Shown here piece after piece: positions 1 to 19,246 of a stretch of 64,000 nt of DNA; the stretch's first letter is position 1; every line of letters begins with the position of its first letter. The translations under genes and the position numbers were made by a program. A model generated the notes under the pieces. That model worked only from the letters and a program-made list of their open reading frames with translations, was not told the DNA's origin and made no database searches. Source of the stretch: Hysterangium stoloniferum (Eukaryota > Basidiomycota > Agaricomycetes > Hysterangiales > Hysterangiaceae); the NCBI GenBank assembly GCA_015178975.1, contig WHVD01000046.1, forward strand, positions 310,001-374,000, read 5' to 3'.

Positions 1-255
1 TGATAGGAATGAAGGAAGTCAGTCAGAAAACCTGTACTATATTATATTATTTACTGTACATATTATATAATTGTCAAACTTTTTCCGAGCCTTTCTTCAA
101 CTTATTTATTTGTGAGCCTCTGTGTCCTATCTTTGCCTCATGCTTTATCAACAGGATGAATTAATACTTTGTCGAATGAGGCATCTTTATTCGATATTGT
201 TGAATATTCTTCAATTGTTTATTCGACTTTATTGAGTAAAATTCAATTCGTGACA
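1..255 (+). repeat. 3' part of an LTR-like repeat (family R)
   Basis: The same sequence recurs at 780-938 plus 2192-2295 and at 53100-53339 plus 54124-54151. It holds a TATA-like run and ends in a TGACA terminus near 251-255. The 5' end lies outside the window. I read it as the tail of a solo LTR; no internal retroelement sequence is attached. Confidence 0.5.
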
Positions 256-636
256 GAACTGAGAAGTAGTAGCATACATGGTAGGAACTTTATACAAAGG
301 TGTAATGGATGAGCGGAGGGCCAATCAAGGAAGTGAGAAGTAGTGATGGGTAGGAAGCATGGGAGGGTAGGGATCAGACTAGAACTATGTAAATATGATG
401 TAGTAAAAGTATTATAGAGGGTATGAGGTGGCAAATAACATTTACAAGTAGAATGGGTGATGGGAGAGTATCAGGATGGAGACAGGATGGGATGACAAAA
501 AGGGAAAACCATAGTGAAACAAATGTCAGTGTGCTGTGGGCAGTGACACCATGGTCAGGGTACTGATGGTGGGATGCCAGAGGGTGGGGAAGGTAAAACA
601 AGGCTGTTGGGGGCTGAATGACTGGAATCCTGACAG
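256..636 (+). repeat. Fragment of LTR family D
   Basis: This stretch matches, in opposite orientation, 52438-52805, and in direct orientation the outer parts of the LTR at 41234-42929. It ends in TCCTGACA, close to the TCCTAACA terminus of the other copies. Small open frames on its minus strand are not conserved and look accidental. Confidence 0.45.
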
Positions 637-938
637 ACATTCCTTGACATTCCTTTGACTTCTGACTCAACTATTTTTTGACATTATTTGACTAACCTTT
701 GACTTGTCTCAGGTTGCTATCATTGATGATTTTATTCTGATATCATATTATCATCATAGATAAATGATAAATAGCATAAAAGGGCAATGATAGGAGTGAG
801 GGAAGTTAATCAGAAAACCTGTACCATAATCTGCATTCTTACTATTATATTACTAATTCAACTGCTATTCGAGATCTATTCAACATAATTATTCAAGAGC
901 TTCTGTGTCCTATATTTGCCTCATACTTTATCATCAGG

Positions 939-2191
939 TGTTAAGCTCTGTGTTGGGGACTTATTCCAGAACTATCAGGAAATAACTGGGAACTCAGATA
1001 CTTCCAGGTAGGGTCAGGACTTGGCTTCAGCTTATGTGCTGCACCCCTTTGCAAACACTCAGATGTCCTTAATTTCAGAGAACTGAGAAGTGTCAGAGAG
1101 CTTAGGAGGATAGTCACAATTTATTGAATATATAAAATTTTATGGAAAAGTCCTCATAATTTAAGTGAGACTACTTCCTCTGGCTATGACTATATGTTTT
1201 AGGAGTTTATATTTCATTACCCCAAAATTTCATCTTTAAGACTTGTATACTCTTTTAAAATATGCACAAATGTCATGGTCAACAAGATTATCTGGGTTGT
1301 TACCTAATCTTTGGGATAACATGTATTCTCTAGTATCTCTGTGACTTTTAAAATATCCACAAATGACATGGTTAAATGAGATTATTTGGGTTATGACTTA
1401 ATATTTGGGATAAAATGCATTCCCTGGTATCTCTATGACTTTTAAAATATCCACAAATGTCATGGTTAAACAAGATTATTTGTGTTATGACTCAATCTTT
1501 GGGATAAGATGCATTCTCTTGTATATATGCAAACTTTCAAATATAGTCATATAATTTTAATTTATTTAATTTAGAAACTTATCCAGAACTATCTGGCCTA
1601 CCAATCCATGTTGTGGAATTTATCCCCAAAAGGATAATCTATATATGATTATTTGACTACCTTTTATCAGATTGCACAATAAATATTAATATTTCCCCAT
1701 TCTCCAGAGTGTCACCTAATGGACTGAATTTGATGAAATATTAATTCCATAGCAAACAATATATGTAAATATATATGTATACTTGAGTGGAAAAATAAAT
1801 TTTAAAGTTTTTGGTTATCCTCCTTACAGATATTCAGAGTTCCAAAGAGTTCTGAATATTGAGCATACAGAGTGAGAAAAGGGATAAGCTAACTAAGTCA
1901 ATATTAGATCTAAGGTGTAAGTACAAATGCACAGAAACTAATATAGACTCTCTGGCTACTGTACTACAAATTGAGATCACAATAAGAACAGATTAGGATA
2001 GAAGTTCCAAATTGGGAACATAATAAGCAAATGAATGAATACTTGTCAACAGAAAAGTTACCAAATTTGGAGCAAATGTGAAGTTCAGTATGTCTAGGTT
2101 TCTAGAGGCAGAGAATACATCGGAATATTGGAATATCCAAGAATGGAAGGCTATATCAGAATATTCAAAGATCTGGTAATGGATCATAACA
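939..2191 (+). mobile_element. Solo LTR, family C, with 5-bp target duplication
   Basis: The 1253-bp segment starts TGTTAAG and ends CATAACA. It is flanked by TCAGG on both sides (934-938 and 2192-2196). Family R sequence continues across the junction once the segment is removed, which proves insertion. No gag, pol, primer-binding site or second LTR is present, so it is a solo LTR left by LTR-LTR recombination. It carries the shared GGACTTGGCTTCAGCTTATG core near 1016. Confidence 0.85.
1244..1520 (+). repeat. Three imperfect ~95-bp tandem repeats inside LTR C
   Basis: Units begin near 1248, 1346 and 1438, each with a TTTTAAAATAT...CACAAATG core followed by a GGGATAA block and a TCTCT..TATCTCT tail. 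They are an internal expansion of this LTR family. Confidence 0.6.
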
Positions 2192-2295
2192 TCAGGACAA
2201 ATTAATACATCTTTGAATGAGGCATCTGTACTTGATATTGTTAAATATTCTTTGATCACTATTTGACTTTATTGAGAGAAATCTGATTCATGTCA

Positions 2296-4396
2296 ATAAA
2301 CATAAAGGGCTCAATGTCCATCATAAGGCCATTCAAACATTGTTTTCCGATGCCATTTTTATTTATGAAAAGGTAAGGCTTACAAATGAAGAACAGCAGA
2401 AGTTATCACCTCAAGGTGTAAGTTGTTTCTTTTCTGTGACCATTCTTCACTCTATGATTCTTGGAAATACTATAGAAACCAATGTGCAGTGGCAAATGGC
2501 ATCATCCTTGCATCAAAAAGGCTGTGATGCACATTGTGTTCAAAAATAGAAATTCACACAGTGTGCAGCATTCTGACATTTTTCCACTCATGCCTCTCAA
2601 AACCATTGCCTTCTGCAGTATTGCAGTAAGTCACTAACTATTTCAAGCTTTCTCATATGCTAACAAAATGGTAGATTAAGCGTGCCCTAGATTATGAGGC
2701 ATCTCATGTGGGGTCACATGCTATGCTATAGATGACACCTCTTTTGCTTTCAACAGCTACATTTACAATATGACCAAAGCTATCATGGATACATGAGATC
2801 CCTCCAGGAGTTCCAAAAAAATCACTACAACCACTGCTTAACACTGCAAGAGAATCTATGGATTGCAGGAAGGTAAAGTGTCATTACTGTATTACTGCAC
2901 TATACCCATTACTGAACTCATCTACAGTGTGAAGAGTCATGTACCTTGCCACTCTATGTGCAGATGATATTGACCTAATAAGAGTAATATCTCAATAGTG
3001 TGGGATCAACCTTAAAGGTTTGATCCCAACAAGAATAACTGGAATTGGGTAGGTTCAGTCAATGGTAAGTATAAAGTGTTAGCAGTTGTAGATTTAATTA
3101 GAGTAGAGTCAAGAATGGTAGTAAGACAATAATGAAGTGAGACTCGGGATAGAGGACTTCTAGTAGAGATAGTGTGAGGTCCTAAGGGCAAGATGAACAA
3201 AGAAATCAGGATGACGAGGTTGAGGTTGAGGTTGAGAGTAGTTGAGACTATGACTCATGACTTGGATTTTGACTATTGATAGTTCTAAGTTCTAAGTGCA
3301 AGACAAATAAGAACCCAATTGTTGGAGTCAACACAACACCCAAACCAATACTTGCAGTTCTTGCAGGTGGGGGTTTCTGGGTAAAAGTGTGTCTGCTGTT
3401 CACTAATGTACACATAACTTCTGAACATATGCACCCACCAGTCTGTGTCCATAAGTGTCTATGTACATATGTCCCACAAGGGTACATAGACCTTCAAACT
3501 CATGTGAGGCAAGATATTCAAAGAATATCTTAAAAAGAAAAATGTTAGAAAAATATTAAGAAATAGATAAAATATAATAGGACAGATTGCTAGGTCATCA
3601 CCAGGAGTGGTACCTCTTGCATACTGTACAGCAACAAATTGAATTTCATTAAAAGGATAGAATAGATGGGGGATTGGGGCACAGAATAGTGACTCTAGTG
3701 GATGAATAGACCCACTCAGACATGGACACATACTGGTTACCAGAAGTAACCAAACTCAGATGACTGCATGTTGGACAGAGTCACAGACATAGATAGGGAC
3801 TATTATGGATACATGTGGGTACTTAGGATTCTGAACCACAAATTCCAACAAATTTATCCTTGTGGAACAACCATAGCTTTGAGGATAATATTGTCTATAA
3901 TGGTTACAAAGTCTCAGTTGACACAAGGTAAGAAATCAACTGAGGTTGGCTGGTTGAGCAGCTCATAATTTATAGTAGTCCAAGAGAAAAGAATAGAAAT
4001 AGTATGATGTCTTGAATTGGTATCACAAGTGCACACTAGGCACTCATTAGGCTTGAGGCATGTATTAAGCTTTGATCCATACTTTGATTAGGTATGCATT
4101 AGACTTCAATCCATACTTTGATTAGGCACACATTAGGCTTCGATCCATAACATTGTCTTTGGGGAAGGAATGGATCCAGCAGAGTATGAGATGTTGGTTG
4201 CAGCAGAGCTAGCAGACAGTGCATCCAGAGATGATGACAGCTGGTACAAGCACAGTGCAAACATCCTCATATACTGTATTTCTTCAAATTAAATTAAATT
4301 TTCTTACTATTTTTTAGACATCCTTCACAGACATAAGTGGCAGGGCAGCTCACAACCTCACTACATTATTCAAATCAGATGACATGGTGGCAAGTC
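2296..4396. other. Repeat debris without a recognisable gene
   Basis: No open frame here has a recognisable domain. The part at about 3895-4160 is repeated in inverted orientation at about 38745-38945, so it belongs to a dispersed element. The part near 3360-3400 resembles 41010-41040. A 69-codon frame at 2340-2549 is unassigned and lacks supporting features. Confidence 0.4.
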
Positions 4397-4866
4397 ACTC
4401 AATATCCCATCTCCAACTCTCAATATCCCATCTCCTCTCAATATCCCATCTCCAACTCTCAATATCCCATCTCCAACTCTCAATATCCCATCTCCAACTC
4501 TCAATATCCCATCTCCAACTCTCAATATCCCATCTCCGACTCTCAATATCCCATCTCCAACTCTCAATATCCCATCTCCAACTCTCAATATCCCATCTCC
4601 AACTCTCAATATCCCATCAATATCCCATCTCCGACTCTCAATATCCCATCTCCAACTCTCAATATCCCATCTCCAACTCTCAATATCCCATCTCCAACTC
4701 TCAATATCCCATCTCCAACTCTCAATATCCCATCTCCAACTCTCAATATCCCATCTCCAACTCTCAATATCCCATCTCCAACTCTCAATATCCCATCTCC
4801 AACTCTCAATATCCCATCTCCAACTCTCAATATCCCATCTCCACCTCTCAATATCTCATCCCCAAT
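4397..4866 (+). repeat. 21-bp minisatellite, about 22 copies
   Basis: The unit is CTCAATATCCCATCTCCAACT (21 bp), nearly perfect, with two shortened units near 4435 and 4615. Because 21 is divisible by three, several reading frames on both strands stay open and give 7-residue repeats such as QYPISNS. These frames follow from the period and are not evidence of a protein. Confidence 0.9.
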
Positions 4867-4974
4867 TCTCTGGAATGTGCCAGAACCCCATCTCCCACTC
4901 TGACTTCATCACAACTTCAATATAAACATTCATGGCAGGTTTTCATGCACCAAACACACCTCAGAACCTCTGCT

Positions 4975-5290
4975 CCCAGAGCCTCTTTTCAAGTCATTGT
5001 TTTTTCTTCAAGCTCTGCTACTGATACCTCTGCCCCCACTCCCAGAGCCCCTTGTCAAGTTGTCATTTTTTCTTCAAGTTCTGCTATTGGTATCTCTGCC
5101 CCTCCCAGTGCCCCTTTTCGAGTCATTGTTTGTTTCTTCAAGTTCTGCTATTGGTACCTCTGCCTCTGCTCCCCTTTTTGAGTCATCATTTTTTTCTTCA
5201 AGCTCTGCTATTGGTCCCTGTGCGCCTGCTCCCAGAGCCCCTTTTTGAGTTGTTATTTTTTTCTTCAAGTTCTGCTCTTACTTTTTTATG
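4975..5290 (+). repeat. About five degenerate ~65-bp tandem repeats
   Basis: Units restart near 4979, 5045, 5108, 5172 and 5236. Each contains CCC(T)TTT..GAGTCAT, a T-run, TCTTCAAG and TCTGCTA. It lies directly after the 21-bp array. No protein is inferred from the frames across it. Confidence 0.7.
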
Positions 5291-6446
5291 AACATGGCTT
5301 CAAGCTCTTCCATTTTTTCTTTTCTTCACATCATTCCCATATTTTGAATCAATCTTTTGTTTTACTGTTGATAATAACAATATTTATTTTGATAAAAAAT
5401 ATATGTATATCTGCTCTGATTAACCATTTTAAATTGATTTATTTATTATTATATGATTTATAATATTATACTATGATAAATCACATGACCATGCATATTG
5501 TCCTGTTACACTGTGTATTGTCACATACCATGTGTACCACACATATCATCATACACTGAGAAATGATACTTGGTCTACATGGTCTGGTACACTCTCAGAC
5601 TGGACCTAAAGTATGCAAGATCTGAGCGGTATAGACACTCCAAGACTGTACATACCCCCTTTTCGACTCTCCTGATGGACAGAGAATGTACACAAGTCAA
5701 TCAATTCGTCGCCATCTAGGAAAATTACTCCGCATTCTGAAAGTACATTTTACTTGTAGATTCAGGCATTAACTGTTGGTTACTTGGGGAACAAAATTGA
5801 ATAATAGTCGTGCCATTCGGTTACGGAAAGCAGACCAGGACACAAAAACGATGCTCCTCCGGGAACCTGAACCAGTGTTTGGGCACGGCAACACATGTTT
5901 TCTGGCAACGGTGTTATTTCATAGTGTTGTTTTACCGAACTTCTATATTATATTGTCATGATGCAGACAGACCTCTCAAAGTACATTATCCGATCTCATG
6001 ACCTGAAAGACTTCTCCTTATTCTGATTTCAGAATAGCCGTTGATCTTGTCACTCTCAAGTATAAGGGGGTTTATTAGCACAATCAAATTTCCATAAACA
6101 AGTGAGCAGAAATAGTTTTATGGTAAATATTATGTAGTACTGCCATGACCAATTACAGGTAATAATGCCGCTATGGCTTGTTGAACCTGTCGGCTTGTAT
6201 ATCCTGTTGAGCCTAATCACTCTGGGTTAACATCTCAATTCGATATTCAGTTCTATCGTTATGCGGAGACAGACGCATCCGTGGCTGTCAAAAGTCGTTT
6301 GTTCCTTACTCAGGTACTCTTCCTCGTGATGAGCTGCATGTTAAACGTTACGCCGGAGTGCACGCATGCAATATGGAAAAGAAACTAAATTATGAAAATC
6401 ATGAAAAAGGGGTGAAAAACCGCATAGCTGTGCAGGATTTGGAACC
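5291..6446. other. Transition from AT-rich repeats to the gene block
   Basis: The first 200 bp are very AT-rich; base composition then becomes balanced and CpG-containing from about 5600. No gene was recognised. The last few hundred bases are the likely 5' flank of the hydrophobin-like gene. Confidence 0.35.
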
Positions 6447-6453
6447 TATAAAG
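6447..6453 (+). promoter_or_regulatory. TATA box of the hydrophobin-like gene
   Basis: TATAAAG lies 84-90 bp upstream of the ATG at 6537. It is followed by a short pyrimidine-rich leader just before the start codon, a typical layout for strongly expressed fungal genes such as hydrophobins. Confidence 0.5.
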
Positions 6454-6536
6454 AGCCTACCTCTGCACCTTGTTTCTGCAGTTCAATAACATTCACTAAA
6501 CTAAGCTACTTTCCTTCGCTCGCACTCACAGTCAAC

Positions 6537-6872
6537 ATGTTCGCTAAATCCATCGTTGCCCTTGGATTCTTCAGTATCCTCCCTGTCGCCGCCCCCAACC
6601 CCCCAGAATCCCAGTGCGACACCGGTAAGCCCAATTAAATATCCAGACTGTATTTAATCTCATATTTGACTCGCAATATTGTAGTAGGAGCTCTCCAGTG
6701 CTGCACCGCTGTTAGTGCCGCCTCCGACAGTGCTGGTGTCAACTGTGCCCAACAACCCGTCTGCTGCACTGGCAACCAGTTTAACGGACTTTTGAGTTCC
6801 TTTATTACATAGTTCTATCTTAAGATTTTCATGTTATTATAATAATAGATCAACATTGGCTGCTCTCTTTGA
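6537..6872 (+). pseudogene. Class I hydrophobin-like gene with internal deletion and damaged splice donor
   Basis: Proposed exons are 6537-6624, 6688-6791 and 6849-6872, giving 71 residues. Residues 1-20 form a secretion signal (FAKSIVALGFFSILPVAA). The hydrophobin cysteines are visible in order: a single Cys (CDTG), a CC pair (LQCC), a Cys five residues before a CC pair (NCAQQPVCC), the conserved NQFNGL, and the last Cys (INIGC). Only 12 residues separate the first CC from the next Cys, where the family has a loop of roughly 55-60 residues containing one more Cys. So about 45 residues and one of eight cysteines are missing. The second intron needs TTGAGT as donor, a likely G-to-T change from GTGAGT; without splicing the frame stops within a few codons, before the last Cys. 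Functional hydrophobins self-assemble at air-water interfaces; this one is probably non-functional or strongly altered. Confidence 0.6.
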
Positions 6873-7276
6873 ACGATACGGTTTCTCATACCTTGTATGT
6901 GAATCAAGTTATCGACGGGCATTCAGTGTATGTATCTGCTATGTAGTAGCTATTGTCTACGTTAGCTCTACATGATTGATTATATAAATGATATTGCCAC
7001 TAAATATCCGAGAATGGCAGCGGCTGGATACAGGGATGTAATGGCAATTGTGAAACTGCTGCGAAAACCGCTCATAAATAGCCGCAGAGGCATTTGTTTA
7101 CTTCAGTTCGACTGTCGAATCAAACAGCCCCTCCTTAATGCGAATAATATTACACTACAGATAACTTCGAAGACCAATATCCCCTCTGAGATATTCCAAA
7201 GATTCAGAATCATAATCCTAAATATAAGATTGTTTCCTAGGTGTCCTGAAAGGAATTGCCGCTTCAGTTTCCCAAC
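6873..7276. other. Intergenic, no feature recognised
   Basis: This is the 3' flank shared by the hydrophobin-like gene (+) and the methyltransferase gene (-). The 102-codon frame starting at 6972 shows no domain and is not supported. Confidence 0.4.
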
Positions 7277-8103
7277 TTAGATAATGCCTGGAATCAATAT
7301 GTACGGCACTTTTTGCCTGTAATGCTCCCATTCTTTCCCAAAGGCGGCCTTGAGACCGCGATCTTCCACATCGATACGTTGCATCATTGATCGACTGACA
7401 TAGGCAGCCAATAGAAACCATGCAATAATAATCGATCGTGCAATTGGGTACGTCGTTGTGATTCCACACACATCAAAGCAGCTTTTTGGGCCGAGGTAAA
7501 CCATAATACATCCCATCATATAAGTAATTCCACTCGTATAGCTGGGGTGGCGGACAATAGAGTACGGTCCGGATGTAATGAGTTTATGGTTTGGTTGAAT
7601 GGCGATTTCGTAGGTGAACAATTTTCCCAACGTTTGATAACACCAGAATCTTATACCCGCACCCACGTATATCAAGATCATAGCGAAGAGGAATGTCGGA
7701 GTCACCGTGGCTAAATGTATTAGAGGCGAGGCATCAGGGCATAAACGTGTGGGAATGTTATATCTGGGATGCCTGTTTCAGAAAAGACAAAAGAGTAAAA
7801 AATCCAAATGCCTGCCTAGGGAGAGATTGAAGCACATTAAATCTTGCAAATAAAATCAGGGTTGCTTCCGTGGCCATATAAGATATAACCACGACCTGTG
7901 AGGATTCGATGTTGGATGTTATTGATTACCCCGGAAGTGAAGTGAAGGGTCTATACCTGTCCTAGGCGCGAGAGCAATCTGACCTTCTGGTCAAACAGCG
8001 TTCCTTTGGCTGTCTGGTGTATCAAAGGCGGGTTCGGAGGATTAACCGCAACATGTGCGGCAATAGCGGCAAGGGCCAGCAGAGGAATCTTGACCAGAGA
8101 CAT
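7277..8103 (-). CDS. Protein-S-isoprenylcysteine O-methyltransferase (ICMT/STE14 family)
   Basis: Exons 8103-7957, 7895-7816 and 7772-7277 join to 723 bp, 240 residues, the usual size of the family. These ER-membrane enzymes methylate the C-terminal prenylated cysteine of CaaX proteins using S-adenosylmethionine. The diagnostic C-terminal block is present: GxRxWCYQTLGKLFTYE, then KLITSGPYSIVRHPSYTS (the RHP motif binds cofactor), and EWEHYRQKVPY near the end. Several hydrophobic segments span the protein. Intron 2 (7815-7773, 43 bp) starts with GC rather than GT; using it keeps the frame. Agaricomycetes often have several ICMT-like paralogues, so whether this is the one serving pheromone and Ras processing cannot be told. 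Confidence 0.88.
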
Positions 8104-8941
8104 AAATAATTAGCGACTAGTGCAATGCAGTGTCATATATTAGCAATGGAATCAAGATCATAATACGATCGAGTGTTACCAAGCTATGCTTGTCGAGATT
8201 TATTCGACCTCAACCTCGACTGTGGTAGCGTAATTGTCAAGTGTTATCGTGTAAAAACCACGGATTGTCCTTCCGGCACAGGTGCCGGGTAGTCACATGT
8301 TGTGGGGATGTGTTGTGGGAATGTGGAAATTTCCAATGATTAGTGGATATAGATAATTTCAACCAATAAATCAAATTACAAGACTTGAAAGAATGGTAAG
8401 GAAATCAGATAAATTAGTCATAATGCGGGAAGACGAACCAAGGACATCTTTGTTGGAATTTTGGTCGTTTCGGTAATAATCTCAACATGATGACACTTGT
8501 GGGTCCCGGTATATTTCGTGCTAGGCGGTACAGTAGCTTAGTAATAACAACGCTTTTTGTTCGCGTCCACCGTGTACCACGTATCCCCCGAGACCTGCGT
8601 AACAATATTACTATGTGGTGCCCATGGATATATTTTAGTGCGTTAGTGGTGGCCATACTAGACTTGGAGGCCAAAACAAATTAGGCATTTAGCCGCTGAA
8701 TAATTACATCATACATTTTTCGGGCAAAGAAGTAGGTCGGAATCCAAATCCCTGTATGTCCCTATTCATATATAAATGACAGTTTCCGAGTAGCCGATTT
8801 TAAACCAATACAGAAGCAGGCGCCTCGTTTAGGAATGTATACATAGGGAAAAAAATACTCTGGTACTCCTCCTATCCTTGCTTGATATTGTACACCAGCA
8901 GCTTATCGCGTGGAATAAGCGACTTAATCCGTTTGTTGTGG
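8104..8941. other. Intergenic, no gene recognised
   Basis: Includes the probable promoter of the methyltransferase gene just above 8103. Overlapping frames at 8414-8684 on both strands show no domain. Confidence 0.35.
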
Positions 8942-9220
8942 TCAGGGAGCCCCTGTTGAGTATGTGCATAGATGCGTCCGCGGTGATATTGTTCTGCACC
9001 TTGTCATATAATCCCCATTGACAACAGCAACAGACTCTAGACAAGCGGTCATGTGAACCAAGGTCTGCTCTACAACACCGATATGGCCATTTCGACTCTT
9101 GAGAATTTGTAGAGCCTCAAGGGCTTCTCCCGAGAGTCGGCTGCGCCAAGCAGTAGCAGTCAATGATCCACCTGAGAAGGCGCGCTCAGAAGGTGCTGAT
9201 GCTCAATCAAAACTTCGTCT
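8942..9220 (-). pseudogene. hAT-family transposase C-terminal relic
   Basis: The minus-strand frame reads PSERAFSGGSLTATAWRSRL followed by SGEALEALQILKS. This is the (S)xERxFS...RxxL...A..L+.LK pattern of the hAT dimerisation region at the transposase C-terminus. The rest of the transposase, its zinc finger and the terminal inverted repeats are not seen. A frame at 9515-9300 on the same strand could be a decayed upstream part. I see no 8-bp target duplication. Confidence 0.5.
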
Positions 9221-9681
9221 CTAATTGTCTCATCCTATATCTGAACCTTAGACCTGACCCTCGGCCCGGTTCAGCAAAAGCTCGCGTTCAAACTTGGGTT
9301 CAGGACCGAACCCTGGTAGCACTACTGCGGAGAATGGTGGCAACATAAATAATGCCCAAGGGCATCATGAGGTGATCCGTTAAAGCCGCATCGAATATCT
9401 CGAACAGAGCGTGAAGTATGTCCATGAATATCTTAGAAGCGGTCGTAGACCGGAGACGACCAAATCCTAGAGGTGAATAACACGTTAAAAATTGTGCTGC
9501 TAGCCTACTACCCATTATCTAACTTCTTATTCAAGATAGTGGCGATCATTCTAACTATGTATGGCTAAATGCGAAATTATGTGTATAACTGAGCATGCAG
9601 AAGAGAGAACCATTCAACGTGCCTCATCTATTGGAGTAGGACGCTGACATATCGAGCGATACAGTGCCTAACGCTGTTTAG

Positions 9682-11384
<1,703 letters not shown>

Positions 11385-11702
11385 TGGTTGAGAGTACTTA
11401 AATTAGCACTTGGCCGGCTGTTTCAAAAAGATATTCATGATTTGAAAAATCATATGGACCGGCCAGTCATGAGACATGAACTCCGGTCGGCACAAGCACG
11501 TAATGCCGGGAAGATGCCGAGGAGAATTGCCGCTTAAGCCGAGTTTCAAGTTCTCCAAAAACTGAGGGTTCGCATGCAACGACGTGAGACTAAATGATTA
11601 CTCATTGGTGGACTCGAAGTAATTTTGGTATCTCAGGGGGAATGTTGAAAGCAGGATGATGCTGAGAGACTCGATTGTTGCTGACTTGCACCTGCATCCT
11701 CG
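11385..11702. promoter_or_regulatory. Shared 318-bp divergent promoter region
   Basis: This is the whole space between the thiolase ATG (minus strand, 11384) and the ABC transporter ATG (plus strand, 11703). No TATA box or operator is clear. Shared regulation is possible from the geometry alone and is inference. Confidence 0.4.
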
Positions 11703-17676
<5,974 letters not shown>

Positions 17677-18025
17677 TGTCATGTTTCGCTTGAGAATTTT
17701 ATGATGTTCTTAAGCATACTTTACTGTTTTACAAGGATTTTAGGATAGATGTACCTGTCTCGGTATGTTTTCCAGGTGAATATAAATATGGTGTCTCAGG
17801 ACTTAATTATTATAAGACAACGCTTGCTGCGAGCTGGCTGCAAGACATGTAATTTGCGCGGGAATTAGCGCATCCACTAAGAACAGAGCGTCTATTTTCT
17901 TATATCCAACATTCATCACTCGTTGAACACGTATCCAAGTTTTGCGCAGCTACTTGCCTGAGTTTATATATCTTGTCTTGTTCTCCACTCCTTCATAGCT
18001 TTTACGTTTTATCACCAAACACAAC
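17677..18025. other. Intergenic between transporter and Yop1-like gene
   Basis: Holds the 3' flank of the transporter and the promoter of the next gene in the same direction. No RNA gene or repeat seen. Confidence 0.4.
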
Positions 18026-18885
18026 ATGGGTCTCACGGCACTCGCTAGTCGTCTCTTAACGTACGGATTTGTGTTTTCCTTTTCGGTCGTGTGCTCATCA
18101 TATTTCATTTCAGAGCTTGGATCGCGTTTTTGCATCCTTGCTATGCATCCTATAAAGCTCTTTCTCACAGGCCGGTTTCTGAGCCAGAATTGGAAAGATG
18201 GGTGAAATATTGGTGTGTTTGGCTATTCGGCCCTCAGCCATTTTTGGTCATTGACCTACTGGTAGGGCCGTGGTGGGCGCGCTGGTCGGTGTCGAGTACG
18301 CTTGTGAATGGCTTGTAAGCTGGTACGCGTGTTTAACATACCACGTTAAAATTAGGCTTACTTGCCCGCCAGGTTCCCCTTTTATTGGGAGGTCAAGACG
18401 GTCTTCGTCCTTTACCTGGCTCTTCCTCAAACCCAAGTCAGTTATCACGTCTCGCCCTGCCTTACTTATCACTAAATTCGCAATGACAGGGATCAACCTT
18501 CATCTATGATACATATCTTGCCCCATACTTCGTCCGTAACGAAGCCGCCATCGACAGGAACATCGCCACGGCTCAAAACAGCATCATCGTCTTCGCACAG
18601 GAGCAACTCCGCGCCCTGTGGAACTTGGCCCGCAACACCATCATTGAGGCTCAAAATCAACCGGCTCAACCTCCGCAAGCTGGCGGTGCTCCTCCACCAG
18701 CAGCCGGTAGTCCCACGGCCGTTTTAGGCAACCTTTGGAGGACGTATGGAGCCTCTGTTATCGCAGGCGTGACTGGCGCGGCGGGGGGTGTACCGCCGCA
18801 GGGTTCTGCTCCTCAGTCGCAACCTGGCACGCCCGGCACTCAGCCTTATGCTCGCACTCCTTTCTCAACTTCAGGCTCTGAGTAG
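18026..18885 (+). CDS. Yop1/REEP (TB2/DP1/HVA22) ER-shaping protein
   Basis: Exons 18026-18060, 18114-18212, 18266-18322, 18373-18436 and 18490-18885 join to 217 codons (216 residues). Family hallmarks: HPCYASYKAL, the ERWVKYW block, ALVGVEYACEWLVSWFPFYW with hairpin-forming hydrophobic segments, LALPQTQGSTFIY and YLAPY(F)VRNEAAID. These proteins bend ER tubules together with reticulons and touch Rab trafficking. After residue about 150 comes a low-complexity Pro/Gln/Ala/Gly tail ending at GSE, longer than in yeast Yop1. The donor of exon 2 (GTGTGT at 18213) was chosen because it restores the KYW-AVVGALVGVEY frame. Confidence 0.88.
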
Positions 18886-19246
18886 TTACAAGTATACATA
18901 ATGTCTCGAATTCTTTAGTTATTGATTCTCAAAGCTGGCCCAGCCTCCGTGTACTGCAAACGATTCTGCGATAAGCATACAATAGAACATGAAATCGTTG
19001 TCTTCCCAATTCTGTCTGTTCTGAGTTGATGTGCTAGTCTATTCTAGTAGAACAAGGGCTTTGTGGAGTTGCCCCGATCAGAGTCTACCACATGACTAAA
19101 AATAGATAGAACCACAAAGGCTTTACATAAAAAGACAAAGGATGCCTTGTATGTCCTTATCGAAGTGGCTGGTTCCCCTTCTATCACTTTCACCACTAGA
19201 TTCTGCTGCCTACAAATTTACCCCATTGAACCTTCCTCATTGAACG
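18886..19246. other. Intergenic, no feature recognised
   Basis: Separates two plus-strand genes. The last 60 bases are pyrimidine-rich up to the ATG at 19247, as in many fungal promoters. Confidence 0.35.

Larger units (their letters stand above)
637..2295 (+). repeat. LTR-like repeat R, second copy, interrupted
   Basis: R-family sequence (637-938) resumes after the inserted LTR at 2192 and runs to about 2295, where it ends in TGTCA. Joining the two parts restores the order seen in the copy at 52901-54151. It carries a TATA-like motif near 775-782. The host copy is older than the LTR nested in it. Confidence 0.5.

Noticed and set aside
1016-1060. tRNA gene or Pol III promoter in the shared LTR core
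   Set aside because: No cloverleaf could be drawn and no good A-box/B-box pair was found.
4397-4866. CRISPR array
   Set aside because: The units are directly adjacent without unique spacers, and the genome is eukaryotic.
4370-5181. Long open frames on both strands (up to 265 codons)
   Set aside because: They arise from the 21-bp minisatellite, whose period is a multiple of three; no conserved domain or splice signals support a protein.
7218-7469. 83-codon minus-strand frame
   Set aside because: It overlaps the methyltransferase last exon in another frame and lacks any domain.
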